Assembly (NCBI GenBank): GCA_964426875.1
Contig: CAYRSB010000024.1
Span: 1 to 27,614, forward strand
DNA: 27,614 bases
Origin: Caldatribacterium sp964426875
GTDB lineage: Bacteria > Atribacterota > Atribacteria > Atribacterales > Caldatribacteriaceae
Direction: 5' to 3'
Shown here: positions 15,842 to 23,086 of the stretch, piece after piece
How positions within the stretch are numbered: the stretch's first letter is position 1
Layout: each line of letters starts with the position of its first letter
Notes under the pieces: model-generated
What the model was told of the DNA's origin: nothing
Database searches by the model: none
The model's input: only the letters and a program-made list of their open reading frames with translations
Program-made: the position numbers and the translations under genes

Positions 15842-17217
15842 TCGCTCTCACCCCAGACAACCACAGGTCGAAGTTCTCCTGTCTCGTACCCCAAAAGGGT
15901 AATGGCCTTTGCAGGACAGAGACTTGCGCAGACACCACAGTGGCGGCACCGCTCCTCTTCTACCTCGATTCGCCGCCTCTTGAGGTCTCCCCCGATTTTC
16001 AAAGCCTCCCAGGGGCAGTTCCGAAGACACGTCAAACAGAGGGCACACTTTTCCTCGTTAATACCTAATCTTCCCAGTTCCACCCCTTGAGGACGCTCAA
16101 GATATTCCCGCACCACCACAAAAAGGGCTGGAAAATCTTTCTTTTCGAAAGGCGCAAAGAAGACTCCAGGTAGAGTGGTCGAAAAAGGAAGACTATTCGG
16201 ATTCTCTCGAACCTTGGGATGAACAAAAACCCTATCGCTTGCCAGAATCCCATCAAGAGATGGCAGTACCACAGAGTACTCGGGAAGATACACGCACCAG
16301 TCAGCAAAGAAAGAAAGCGGAAAACCGTCCTTCACTGCACGAGTAGTCACCACGATTCTTCGCATGTCCAGAGTAGGACGAAGGAGTGTCTCCCTGAGAG
16401 ACACCCGCTCAAAAAGCACTCCCCTTTCTCTTGCCTGGCGATATTTCTCTTCAAAACCATCCTCGGCCACAAATACTTCTTCCCCCAGTACCACTACCGA
16501 GGCTCCTTTTTGACAAAGAAGAGAAAGGGCAAAAACCTTCTCCCATTCCTCGGAGGAAAAGCCTCGAGGAGGTGCAAGGACAACCACGTTCTTTCCCCAT
16601 AGAGAAAGCGAGGGCAAAGATTGCCAGAAGTTGGAAAGAGATAGCACCCTTCGAGTGCTCAGGGTTTCTTCATCAACTGTAATCGGCATTTTCTCCTCCC
16701 AGGAAGGATAGAGTACTAAAGCCCCGACACGTTCTCCTCCCGGGGTAACTACAAAATCCAACCCCTGGCGGGCCAGAGAAAAAGAAGGAGGCAGGGGTAC
16801 AACTTTTATGCCGCCTCGCTCAAAAATATTGGAAAGTTCTGCATCCGCCGGGGGATAAAAAAGCACCCCCTTTGTCGGCAGGAGAGCCCGAGCCTGAACC
16901 ACAGAAGAGGAAGGGACAAGACAAGCAAGAAATTCCTGCCAGAGCACACGAAAAACCGGAGGAGGAAAAGTTACAACCTCTTCATAGGGAAAGACAAAAA
17001 GGGAGAGGGGATTCACCCCCAGAGACGCTGAAAGTAAAGCTCTGTCCTCCTCAGTCCACAGAGCACTCCCCAGCACCACCACACAAGAAAAACCTGAAAG
17101 GCCCTTGAAGGTATCCATGGGTCGCACCACAAAGGTCCTGAAACGCTCTTCCAGTCCTTCAAGAACTGCAGAAGAGGGAGGGAGGCCCTTTCTATAGAGA
17201 AGGAGAACTCGCTCCAC
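15838..17217 (-). CDS. Degenerate HdrA-like protein with C-terminal double ferredoxin domain
   Basis: A 459-residue protein whose C-terminus holds two [4Fe-4S] motifs (Cys391/394/397/401 and Cys424/427/430/434). The remaining 380 residues show no flavin motif but follow the second half of HdrA in outline. GKNVVVLAPPRG (208-219) stands where HdrA has the QCVGSR segment. GASVVVLGEEVF then YRQARERGVLFERV (259-272) resembles the HdrA fusion's YREARQKGVLFARF. A stretch around residues 322-353 parallels the end of the HdrA flavin domain. The catalytic cysteines of that domain are missing. The GTG start follows GAGGGA and overlaps the upstream gene by 26 bases. It is probably an electron-transfer scaffold paired with the HdrA-like protein before it. 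I know of no named family; homology to HdrA is my reading and is uncertain. Confidence 0.6.
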   Translation of the reverse strand: MERVLLLYRKGLPPSSAVLEGLEERFRTFVVRPMDTFKGLSGFSCVVVLGSALWTEEDRALLSASLGVNPLSLFVFPYEEVVTFPPPVFRVLWQEFLACLVPSSSVVQARALLPTKGVLFYPPADAELSNIFERGGIKVVPLPPSFSLARQGLDFVVTPGGERVGALVLYPSWEEKMPITVDEETLSTRRVLSLSNFWQSLPSLSLWGKNVVVLAPPRGFSSEEWEKVFALSLLCQKGASVVVLGEEVFVAEDGFEEKYRQARERGVLFERVSLRETLLRPTLDMRRIVVTTRAVKDGFPLSFFADWCVYLPEYSVVLPSLDGILASDRVFVHPKVRENPNSLPFSTTLPGVFFAPFEKKDFPALFVVVREYLERPQGVELGRLGINEEKCALCLTCLRNCPWEALKIGGDLKRRRIEVEEERCRHCGVCASLCPAKAITLLGYETGELRPVVVWGESE

Positions 17218-18193
17218 AGCTTTCCCTCACAAGACGTTCCCCAAGCTTCTGAGCATCGAGGATGGCACCTTCTATGTCCATGGGACCGGAAGCGGCTCCA
17301 CACACAAAAATTCCTTCCCTTCCAGTCATGCCCTCCCGGGAATCGATAAAGCCTCCCTCTTTAAGGGGAAGACCGAATACTGCTGCCAGTTCTTTTGTCC
17401 CTCGAGAAGGAACCATCCCCACAGAAAGTATCACCACGTCGTACCGCCTTCTCTCCGGTCCTCTTTCTCCCTCCACATATACCGTGACACCTTCTTCATC
17501 CTCTTCAACGGCAAAGGGCATAGAGCGGCAGAGGGTCACGGAATGGGCAATGTCGGCAAGGCGTTCTTTCCCTGCCCCGAGAATCTGTAAATCCATGTAG
17601 TAGAAGTCACAGGAAACTTCAGGGAGGCGAGCACGCAGATTCTCAGCGATTCGTAGAGCATAGCGGCAGCAGACTTTTGAGCAGTACCCCTGTCCACCCC
17701 TGGCGTTCCTCGAACCCACGCACTGGATGAAGGCAAAGGACCAGAAGTGACAGAGATGTTCCAAAATTCCTCGGTTGAGCCCTTCTTCGATCTCGAAACC
17801 GCTGAAAATTCTCCCCCGCTTTCCGAAAGCGTACTGGGGGAGCCTCGTCACCTCAAAAGGTTCGGCTCCAGAGGCCACAACTACAAGGCGTGTCTCGATC
17901 GCTCTTTTCTCGGTCACCAGGCGAAAGCCTTTTCTGGTGCGGTGTGCTTCTCTAAGTGTCTCTCCCAGAAGTACAGGAAAATCATTCACAAGAAAAGCCT
18001 TCCTGACACTCAGGGCACGGCACACCCCACAGAGGAGGCATTCGCCATCCTTCGCCTTGCAACCGAGCCTTGTGGCCAGTCCCCCAGGGGAAGGTTCCTG
18101 CTCAAGGACCACAACGTCGTATTTTCTCTCCAGAGAACGGGCCGCCATCATACCCGCTACACCTGCTCCCAAAACCACAATGTCACAGCGCAT
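17192..18193 (-). CDS. Short HdrA-like FAD oxidoreductase
   Basis: A 333-residue flavoprotein of the HdrA/thioredoxin-reductase type, half the usual HdrA length. The FAD motif GAGVAG is at 9-14. A cysteine-rich segment CKAKDGECLLCGVC (45-58) occupies the place of the HdrA NDCSMC region. The HdrA signature is intact: QCVGSRN (157-163), then YCSKVCC (170-176). The C-terminal GREGIFVCGAASGP (291-304) is the second FAD-contact segment. It lacks the HdrA N-terminal CRCG domain and the terminal ferredoxin pair. The ferredoxins are instead on the next protein, which overlaps it by 26 bases. The ATG at 18193 follows GAAGGGA, 10 bases after the fhs stop. Together with the next two genes it looks like a split HdrA-MvhD set. 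Its partner and donor are unknown. Confidence 0.8.
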   Translation of the reverse strand: MRCDIVVLGAGVAGMMAARSLERKYDVVVLEQEPSPGGLATRLGCKAKDGECLLCGVCRALSVRKAFLVNDFPVLLGETLREAHRTRKGFRLVTEKRAIETRLVVVASGAEPFEVTRLPQYAFGKRGRIFSGFEIEEGLNRGILEHLCHFWSFAFIQCVGSRNARGGQGYCSKVCCRYALRIAENLRARLPEVSCDFYYMDLQILGAGKERLADIAHSVTLCRSMPFAVEEDEEGVTVYVEGERGPERRRYDVVILSVGMVPSRGTKELAAVFGLPLKEGGFIDSREGMTGREGIFVCGAASGPMDIEGAILDAQKLGERLVRESCGASSPSL

Positions 18194-18203
18194 ACATATC
18201 CCT

Positions 18204-19898
18204 TCAAAAGAGTCCCACAACACGACCCTCTTCGTCAATATCCACCCGTTCCCCGGCAGGTTCTGACGGCAGTCCAGGCATGGTACGAATCTCTCCACAG
18301 ATGGGATAGAGGAACCCGGCACCGATCGAAGGACGGATATCTTTGACAGGGAGCTTAAAACCGCGGGGCCGTCCCTTGAGCTTTGGGTCGTGCGAAAGGG
18401 AGAGATGTGTTTTGGCCATACAGATGGGGAGTGCACTCCATCCAAACTCGGTGAAACGCCTGATTTTCTCATCCACACCCTCCTCATACACCACCCCATC
18501 GGCCCCATAGATTTTTGTGGCAATAATTTCGATTTTTTCCTTGACGGGAACATCGAGGGGATAGAGGAATTGGAATTGGTTTGGTTCCTCGCAGGCCCGC
18601 ACCACCGCTTCAGCGAGCTCTCTTCCCCCTTCCCCACCCCTTGCCCAAACCTCAGAAACGCAACAGGCGAAGGCTCCATTGTCGAGGGAAACCTTCCGTA
18701 TTGTTTCAATCTCTTGGTCGGTATCGGTAAAAAAGACGTTGATGGCCACTACTACCGGAACTCCAAAGAGGCGAGCATTTTCTATCTGCTTTATAAGGTT
18801 CTCTGCGCCCTTTTCCACTGCCGGGACGTCTTCCTTGGTAAGCGCTGGGTCAAGGGGTTTCCCAGGGGTAACCTTGTATTTTCCACTGTGCATCTTCAGA
18901 GCCCGAACTGAGCACACCATGACCACACAATTGGGAACAAGGCCGCTATAGCGGCACTTGATGTCCATGAATTTTTCCATGCCACAATCGGCTCCAAAGC
19001 CACTCTCAGTGACCACGTAATCACTCAGGCGAAGGGCAATCTGGTCGGCAATGATGGAGCTATTCCCATGGGCAATATTGGCAAAGGGACCAGCGTGGAC
19101 GAAACAGGGGGTATTCTCGAGAGTCTGTAGGAGATTCGGCTTCACGGCGTCTTTGAGAAGCACAGCCATGGCTCCGGCACACTTTAGGTCTTCAGCTGTT
19201 ACCGGTCTCTTGTCCATGTTGTAACCAATAACAATTCTCCCCAGCCTCTGGCGCAAATCCCAAAGACTGGTGGTAAGAGCTAAAATGGCCATAACTTCTG
19301 AGGCTACAGCAATGTCAAAACCTGACTCTCGGGGAACTCCGTTCTCTTTCCCCCCAAGACCGATAACGATCTTCCGAAGCGCCCGGTCGCTTATGTCCAC
19401 CACTCGAGGCCAGCTTATGGTGAAAGGGTCAATGCGGAGAGTATTGCCATGGTGGAGATGATTGTCGATAAAGGCCGCCAAGAGGTTGTGAGCTGCTGCC
19501 ACTGCATGGGTGTCCCCGGTGAGATGCAGATTGAAGTCTTCCATAGGTACAACCTGAGAATACCCTCCACCGGCAGCTCCTCCCTTAATCCCAAAGACCG
19601 GCCCCAGAGAGGGCTGACGAATGCAGACAATACTCTTTTTCCCAATCCGATTCAAGGCCATAGAGAGACCGATGGTGGTGACAGTTTTGCCCTCTCCCAG
19701 GGGGGTGGGAGTGATGGCCGTAACGTCAATGTACTTGCCTAGAGGCCGTCCCTCGAGTTTCCTGAAAACTCCAAGGGAAACCTTTGCCTTGTATTTTCCA
19801 TAAAGTTCAATATCGTCCTCTTCAAGGCCAAGGCTTCTGGCAATCTCAGCAATGGGCCGCAGATGAGCGTTCTGGGCTATTTCAAGGTCGGTGAGCAT
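18204..19898 (-). CDS. fhs: Formate-tetrahydrofolate ligase
   Basis: Joins formate to tetrahydrofolate with ATP, giving 10-formyl-THF, the entry step of the methyl branch; in reverse it can make ATP from formyl-THF. The 564 residues match the usual 555-560. The P-loop TPTPLGEGKT lies at 63-72. The family segments QPSLGPVFGIKGGAAGGG (94-111), NLHLTGDTHA and FVHAGPFANIAHGNSS are all intact. The C-terminal end carries GAGFLYPICGEIRTMPGLP. The ATG start follows AAGGGGG. It is the first gene of the operon, downstream of a terminator and an AT-rich leader. FolD and FchA, which would link formyl-THF to methylene-THF, are not in the window. Confidence 0.96.
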   Translation of the reverse strand: MLTDLEIAQNAHLRPIAEIARSLGLEEDDIELYGKYKAKVSLGVFRKLEGRPLGKYIDVTAITPTPLGEGKTVTTIGLSMALNRIGKKSIVCIRQPSLGPVFGIKGGAAGGGYSQVVPMEDFNLHLTGDTHAVAAAHNLLAAFIDNHLHHGNTLRIDPFTISWPRVVDISDRALRKIVIGLGGKENGVPRESGFDIAVASEVMAILALTTSLWDLRQRLGRIVIGYNMDKRPVTAEDLKCAGAMAVLLKDAVKPNLLQTLENTPCFVHAGPFANIAHGNSSIIADQIALRLSDYVVTESGFGADCGMEKFMDIKCRYSGLVPNCVVMVCSVRALKMHSGKYKVTPGKPLDPALTKEDVPAVEKGAENLIKQIENARLFGVPVVVAINVFFTDTDQEIETIRKVSLDNGAFACCVSEVWARGGEGGRELAEAVVRACEEPNQFQFLYPLDVPVKEKIEIIATKIYGADGVVYEEGVDEKIRRFTEFGWSALPICMAKTHLSLSHDPKLKGRPRGFKLPVKDIRPSIGAGFLYPICGEIRTMPGLPSEPAGERVDIDEEGRVVGLF

Positions 19899-19965
19899 GT
19901 CGATCCCCCTTTAAATTTTTCTTTCTAAATTATGTCATAATTAAAGCTCTTAATTAAAGAAGTGC
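19899..19965 (-). promoter_or_regulatory. AT-rich leader and probable promoter of the fhs operon
   Basis: After the terminator of the corrinoid gene, the minus strand runs through an AT-rich 67-base leader before fhs. A CATAAT hexamer at 19929-19934 could be a -10 box, with TTAATT about 17 bases upstream as a weak -35. The position makes a promoter very likely, since the upstream transcript is terminated, but the exact elements are uncertain. I see no riboswitch fold; the leader is too short for one. Confidence 0.45.
19928..19942. repeat. 15-bp palindrome in the fhs operon leader (possible operator)
   Basis: A perfect inverted repeat with seven-base arms around one central base (AATTATG-T-CATAATT), lying over the candidate -10 box. 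A second AT palindrome, TTAATTAA, lies close by at about 19950-19957. Position and symmetry suggest a repressor or activator site; the regulator is unknown. AT-rich palindromes can arise by chance. Confidence 0.4.
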
Positions 19966-20003
19966 AAAAAAACAGGGGGCAAGGACTCTTGCCCCCTGTT
20001 TTT
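19966..20003 (-). terminator. Rho-independent terminator after the corrinoid protein gene
   Basis: A perfect 12-bp stem (ACAGGGGGCAAG with its complement at 19972-19983 and 19988-19999) closes a four-base loop. On the minus strand it is followed by a run of T, seen as A residues at 19966-19972. It starts right at the corrinoid gene stop. A T-run also flanks the other side, so it may work in both directions. It separates the corrinoid gene from the fhs operon. Confidence 0.93.
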
Positions 20004-20644
20004 CAGTTCAACCCCAGGAGTTCCTTCGCCTTGTCCACTGCCGAAGCAGCATCGGGAGCATACCCATCAGCTCCCACCTCATCGGCAAACTTCTGCGTCA
20101 CCGGAGCACCACCTACCATGATTTGCACGCTATCCCGTATGCCCGCTTCTCTAAAGACTTTAATGTTCTCCCGAATCTGGATCATGGTAGTAGTGAGAAG
20201 GGCTGACATGCCCACAAGCTGGGGTTTATGTTCCTTCACTGCCTGGATGAATTTCTCAGCCGGTACATCGATGCCGAGATCGATAACCTCAAAACCTGCT
20301 CCCTCCATCATCATAGCCACAAGGTTCTTCCCAATGTCGTGGAGGTCACCTTTGACGGTACCGATGACCATCTTCGCCACCGGTTTAACTCCAGTCTCTA
20401 CCAGGCGAGGCTTGAGAATCTCCATTCCCGCTTTCATGGCCCTCGCCGCAATAAGGACTTCGGGAACGTAGATTTCATTGGCCTTGAACTTTACTCCCAC
20501 CTCATTCATACCTTTGATGAGGCCATTGGTGAGAACCTCTTGAGGAGAAAAACCTTCGTCGAGGGCTTTCTCAGTAAGTTCGGCCACAGCCTTGGCATTC
20601 CCCGCAAAAAGCTCTTTAGCAATCTGATCCAAAATCTCTGCCAT
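20003..20644 (-). CDS. Methyltransferase corrinoid protein (MtbC/MttC type)
   Basis: Carries a methyl group on cobalt between two methyltransferases. The 213 residues have an N-terminal helical cap (1-85) and a B12-binding Rossmann domain with DLHDIG (100-105); His102 is the predicted cobalt ligand. SALLTTTM (147-154) and GGAPVT (178-183) are the other B12-contact segments. The length and motifs match the small corrinoid proteins of methylamine, methanol and methoxyl systems. The ATG at 20644 follows GGGAGGG; the open frame extends 14 codons further but begins before that site. It stands alone with its own promoter and terminator, with no MtaB, MttB or MtmB gene beside it. The substrate therefore cannot be named. 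AcsE (3753) and the URO-D-type protein (25152) are possible partners. Confidence 0.9.
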   Translation of the reverse strand: MAEILDQIAKELFAGNAKAVAELTEKALDEGFSPQEVLTNGLIKGMNEVGVKFKANEIYVPEVLIAARAMKAGMEILKPRLVETGVKPVAKMVIGTVKGDLHDIGKNLVAMMMEGAGFEVIDLGIDVPAEKFIQAVKEHKPQLVGMSALLTTTMIQIRENIKVFREAGIRDSVQIMVGGAPVTQKFADEVGADGYAPDAASAVDKAKELLGLN

Positions 20645-20676
20645 TCTGAACCCTCCCTCTCCGCCATTCTTAAAGT

Positions 20677-20682
20677 ATTGTA
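20677..20682 (-). promoter_or_regulatory. Extended -10 box for the corrinoid protein gene
   Basis: The minus strand reads TGTTACAAT here: a TG extension plus the hexamer TACAAT, 32 bases before the ATG at 20644. A good -35 is not seen, which is acceptable for an extended -10 promoter. The box lies inside a small palindrome, TTGTAACAA. Confidence 0.45.
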
Positions 20683-20724
20683 ACAAGAGGACTGGAGAAA
20701 ATCTACCATGAGCAATAAGAAACT

Positions 20725-20752
20725 TTGCAAATCAAATATGTTCCTTTATTAT
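20725..20752 (+). promoter_or_regulatory. Candidate promoter for the formate/nitrite channel gene
   Basis: TTGCAA at 20725-20730 and TATTAT at 20747-20752 are 16 bases apart, 34 bases before the ATG at 20787. The hexamers match consensus in four and five of six positions. The 142-base divergent gap also holds the promoter of the corrinoid gene on the other strand. Confidence 0.4.
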
Positions 20753-20786
20753 TAAACTTGAATAATCAAAACCGAGGAGGAAAGCT

Positions 20787-21547
20787 ATGAAAGACCCAAA
20801 GGCGGCTCTCGGTGAGTGGTACAGTGGGAAACTCCAAAAAGGCTTTAGGGAACTCCTCATTGGAGGCTTTTTTGCCGGGGCTTACATTGGCTTTGCTGGA
20901 CAGCTCCTTACCCTTGTGACCACTCCCCAGGAAATCCCTTTGGCATTTGCCAACTCTTAGGGGGTTTGGTCTTTTCCGTGGGCTGTGATGGTCGTCTTGG
21001 GGCGAGGAGAACTCTTTACCGGAAACTGCCTTCTTTTCAACTCTTATCTTGAGAGGAAAAAGCAGGTAATCACAGTACTCCAGAACTGGGCTATCGTCTA
21101 CGGAGGGAACTTCTTGGGAACTCTCTTTCTCGCTCTTCTCTATAAGTTATCAGGGCTCTCCCGGGGAGGAGAGGGTGTAATAGCCCAAAGGATACTCTCC
21201 ATAGCCCAGGGAAAGGTTGCTCTTCCCTTCCTTCAAGGATTCGTGCGGGGCATTCTCTGTAACTGGCTCGTGTGCCTGGCGATATTCCTGGTAATCCTCA
21301 CCGAAAATTCCGTGGAGAAAACACTCGTCATCCCTGGTCCCATCACCACTTTTGTGGCCTTGGGATACGAACACAGCGTAGCCAACATGTACTTCCTGGC
21401 CATGGGGATTTTTGAAAGCGGAGGTTTCGGAATTGCCTGGGGAAAAGCGCTCCTCCAGAACCTCCTTCCGGTGACCCTGGGAAACATTGTGGGGGAAGCA
21501 TCCTTGTGGGGATGCTATACCACTTGATGTCCACAAAAAGGCAATGA
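20787..21547 (+). pseudogene. Formate/nitrite transporter (FocA/FdhC family), frame-disrupted
   Basis: The intact protein would be a formate/nitrite channel of the inner membrane. The ATG follows GAGGAGG. The frame gives GGFFAGAYIGFAG (first membrane helix) and then hits TAG at 20958, codon 58. From 20957 the -1 frame reads LGGLVFSVG, as expected for the family. From 20985 the first frame resumes with VMVVLGRGELFTGN and continues through NWAIVYGGNFLG, GYEHSVANMYF and LLPVTLGNIVG. At the five-G run near 21491-21495 it drifts again: the current frame ends at 21527, while the neighbouring one reads GGSILVGMLYHL to a stop at 21545-21547. There are at least three frame changes in one gene. This is either a decayed gene or sequencing/assembly error. 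It is the only plus-strand gene and would supply formate to Fhs. Confidence 0.85.
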
Positions 21548-21548
21548 A

Positions 21549-21770
21549 TCAGAAGACTTGTTCGACCGACTTCACCTCGGGAACTTCTTCCTTGAGGATG
21601 CGCTCAACGCCGTTTTTCAAGGTGATCATCGACATGGGACAGGCACTGCACATGCCCTTCAGGCGCACCTTTACCACCCCGTCCACCACGTCCACGAGTT
21701 CCACATCGCCACCTTCATACTGCAGGTAACCTCGAATCTTTTCCAGAGCCTGCTCTACCTTTTCTCGCAT
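21549..21770 (-). CDS. NifU C-terminal-domain iron-sulfur scaffold protein
   Basis: A 73-residue NfuA/NifU-C protein that holds and delivers Fe-S clusters, which the many ferredoxin-type proteins here would need. It shows the family start MREKVEQALEKIR, the GGDVELVDV segment, and the cluster-binding CSACPMS motif with its CxxC. Three starts are possible (GTG 21779, ATG 21776, ATG 21770). I chose 21770 because GAGGGAG then sits about eight bases upstream and the family usually begins MREKVE. It is probably last in the leuC-leuD-glyA transcript, 54 bases after glyA. It is convergent with the channel gene, with only one base between their ends and no terminator visible. Confidence 0.9.
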   Translation of the reverse strand: MREKVEQALEKIRGYLQYEGGDVELVDVVDGVVKVRLKGMCSACPMSMITLKNGVERILKEEVPEVKSVEQVF

Positions 21771-21824
21771 CGCCATCACTCCCTCATGGTTCTGTGTACG
21801 CTATACAACAATTCCTCACCTTCC

Positions 21825-23075
21825 TTATTCCCCAATCTCCGGGTAAAGAGGAAAGCGGGCACAGATATCGAGCACTTTTCTGCGTACTTCAGCAAGCGTC
21901 CCGGAATTTTCCCTTCCCCGCAGGACAGTGTCAATGAGCGAACCAATTTCTTGCATCTCCCTTTCTTTCATTCCCCGGGTGGTACAGGCGGGAGTCCCAA
22001 GCCGTATGCCGCTCGTCACCGTAGGCTTCTGGGGATCAAAGGGAATGACGTTTTTGTTGACCGTTATGCCCACCCGGTCAAGGAGTTCTTCCGCCTCTTT
22101 ACCGGTGATATTAAGATTCCGAAGATCCACAAGGAGGAGGTGTGTATCCGTGCCTCCCGAAACGAGACGATACCCCCGCTCTTTCAGAGCCAAAGCCAAG
22201 GCCTTAGCATTTTCCACAACCTGCTTTTGATAGGCAACGAATTCCGGCGTAGCCGCTTCTCTCAAGGCTACAGCCTTAGCCGCAATAACATGCATGAGCG
22301 GCCCTCCCTGTACTCCTGGGAAAAGAGCCTTATCGATAGCTTGGGCGAATTCCTTCTTGCAAAGGACAATCCCCCCCCGGGGACCACGAAGAGTCTTGTG
22401 GGTCGTGGTAGTCACAAAATGGGCATAGGGCACAGGACTGGGGTGGATTCCCACCGCCACAAGCCCGGCAAAGTGGGCCATATCCACCATGAGGTACGCC
22501 CCCACCGTATCGCAAATTGCCCGCATCCTTTCAAAGTCAATGAAACGAGGATAAGCGCTACCCCCGGCAACAATGAGTTTGGGACGAACTTCCCGGGCCT
22601 TTTTCTCCAGAGCAACGTAGTCGATGGTCTCAGTCTTCTCATCCACCCCATAGGGGACGAAATGATAGAGCATGCCCGAGAAGTTCACCCGGCTTCCATG
22701 GGTCAGGTGCCCTCCGTGGGCAAGGTCCATACCCATGACGATGTCCCCAGGGCGCAGAACGGCAAAGTACACTGCCATGTTGGCCTGAGAACCGGAGTGA
22801 GGTTGAACATTGGCGTGTTCGGCACCAAAGAGCTCCTTGGCCCTCCTAATGGCCAGAGACTCGGCCTGGTCCACAAACTCACAGCCTCCATAGTACCTTC
22901 TCCCTGGATACCCCTCAGCGTACTTGTTGGTGAGAACCGACCCTTGAGTCTCCATGATGGCAAGGCTCGTGAAATTTTCCGAAGCAATGAGCTCAAGGGT
23001 AGTACGCTCTCTTGTGAGTTCAGCCAAAATACATTGGTACACCTCGGGATCCTTTTCCTTAAGATATCTCCACAT
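21825..23075 (-). CDS. glyA: Serine hydroxymethyltransferase
   Basis: PLP enzyme interconverting serine plus THF with glycine plus methylene-THF, so it feeds the pool used by MetF. The 416 residues are usual for GlyA. ELIASENF (28-35), NKYAEGYPGRRYYGG (50-64), the HSGSQAN segment (93-99) and VDMAHFAGL (197-205) are intact. The PLP lysine is Lys227, in TTTTHKTLRGPRGG. The ATG at 23075 has AGGAG eight bases upstream; the GTG at 23084 lies directly on that site and is unlikely to be used. It begins 11 bases after the leuD stop. Confidence 0.96.
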   Translation of the reverse strand: MWRYLKEKDPEVYQCILAELTRERTTLELIASENFTSLAIMETQGSVLTNKYAEGYPGRRYYGGCEFVDQAESLAIRRAKELFGAEHANVQPHSGSQANMAVYFAVLRPGDIVMGMDLAHGGHLTHGSRVNFSGMLYHFVPYGVDEKTETIDYVALEKKAREVRPKLIVAGGSAYPRFIDFERMRAICDTVGAYLMVDMAHFAGLVAVGIHPSPVPYAHFVTTTTHKTLRGPRGGIVLCKKEFAQAIDKALFPGVQGGPLMHVIAAKAVALREAATPEFVAYQKQVVENAKALALALKERGYRLVSGGTDTHLLLVDLRNLNITGKEAEELLDRVGITVNKNVIPFDPQKPTVTSGIRLGTPACTTRGMKEREMQEIGSLIDTVLRGRENSGTLAEVRRKVLDICARFPLYPEIGE

Positions 23076-23086
23076 GGAGAACACTC

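Larger units (their letters stand above)
3753..19898 (-). other. Predicted 14-gene Wood-Ljungdahl/Hdr-Flx operon
   Basis: Fourteen genes run in one direction from fhs (19898) to acsE (3753) with no gap longer than about 10 bases. Several junctions are 4-base ATGA overlaps (15838/15841, 15479/15482, 14832/14835). Others overlap by 7 to 35 bases (17192/17217, 13445/13458, 9004/9014, 8556/8590, 7652/7668, 6697/6704, 4547/4553). The first gene is preceded by a terminator and an AT-rich leader, so the transcript most likely starts near 19920. Such tight translational coupling suggests fixed subunit ratios in one or more complexes. A single transcript is inferred. Confidence 0.8.

Noticed and set aside
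18194..18709. N-terminal extension of the short HdrA-like protein
   Set aside because: It lies over the fhs 3' end in another frame; the FAD motif begins right after the ATG at 18193.
19966..20003. Riboswitch or attenuator for fhs
   Set aside because: The hairpin directly follows the corrinoid gene stop and is a simple perfect stem with T-run; no alternative pairing with the short fhs leader was seen.
20958..20960. TAG as a recoded codon (pyrrolysine or other readthrough) in the formate channel gene
   Set aside because: Family sequence after the stop is in the -1 frame, not in frame, and two further frame changes follow, so recoding of TAG does not explain it.
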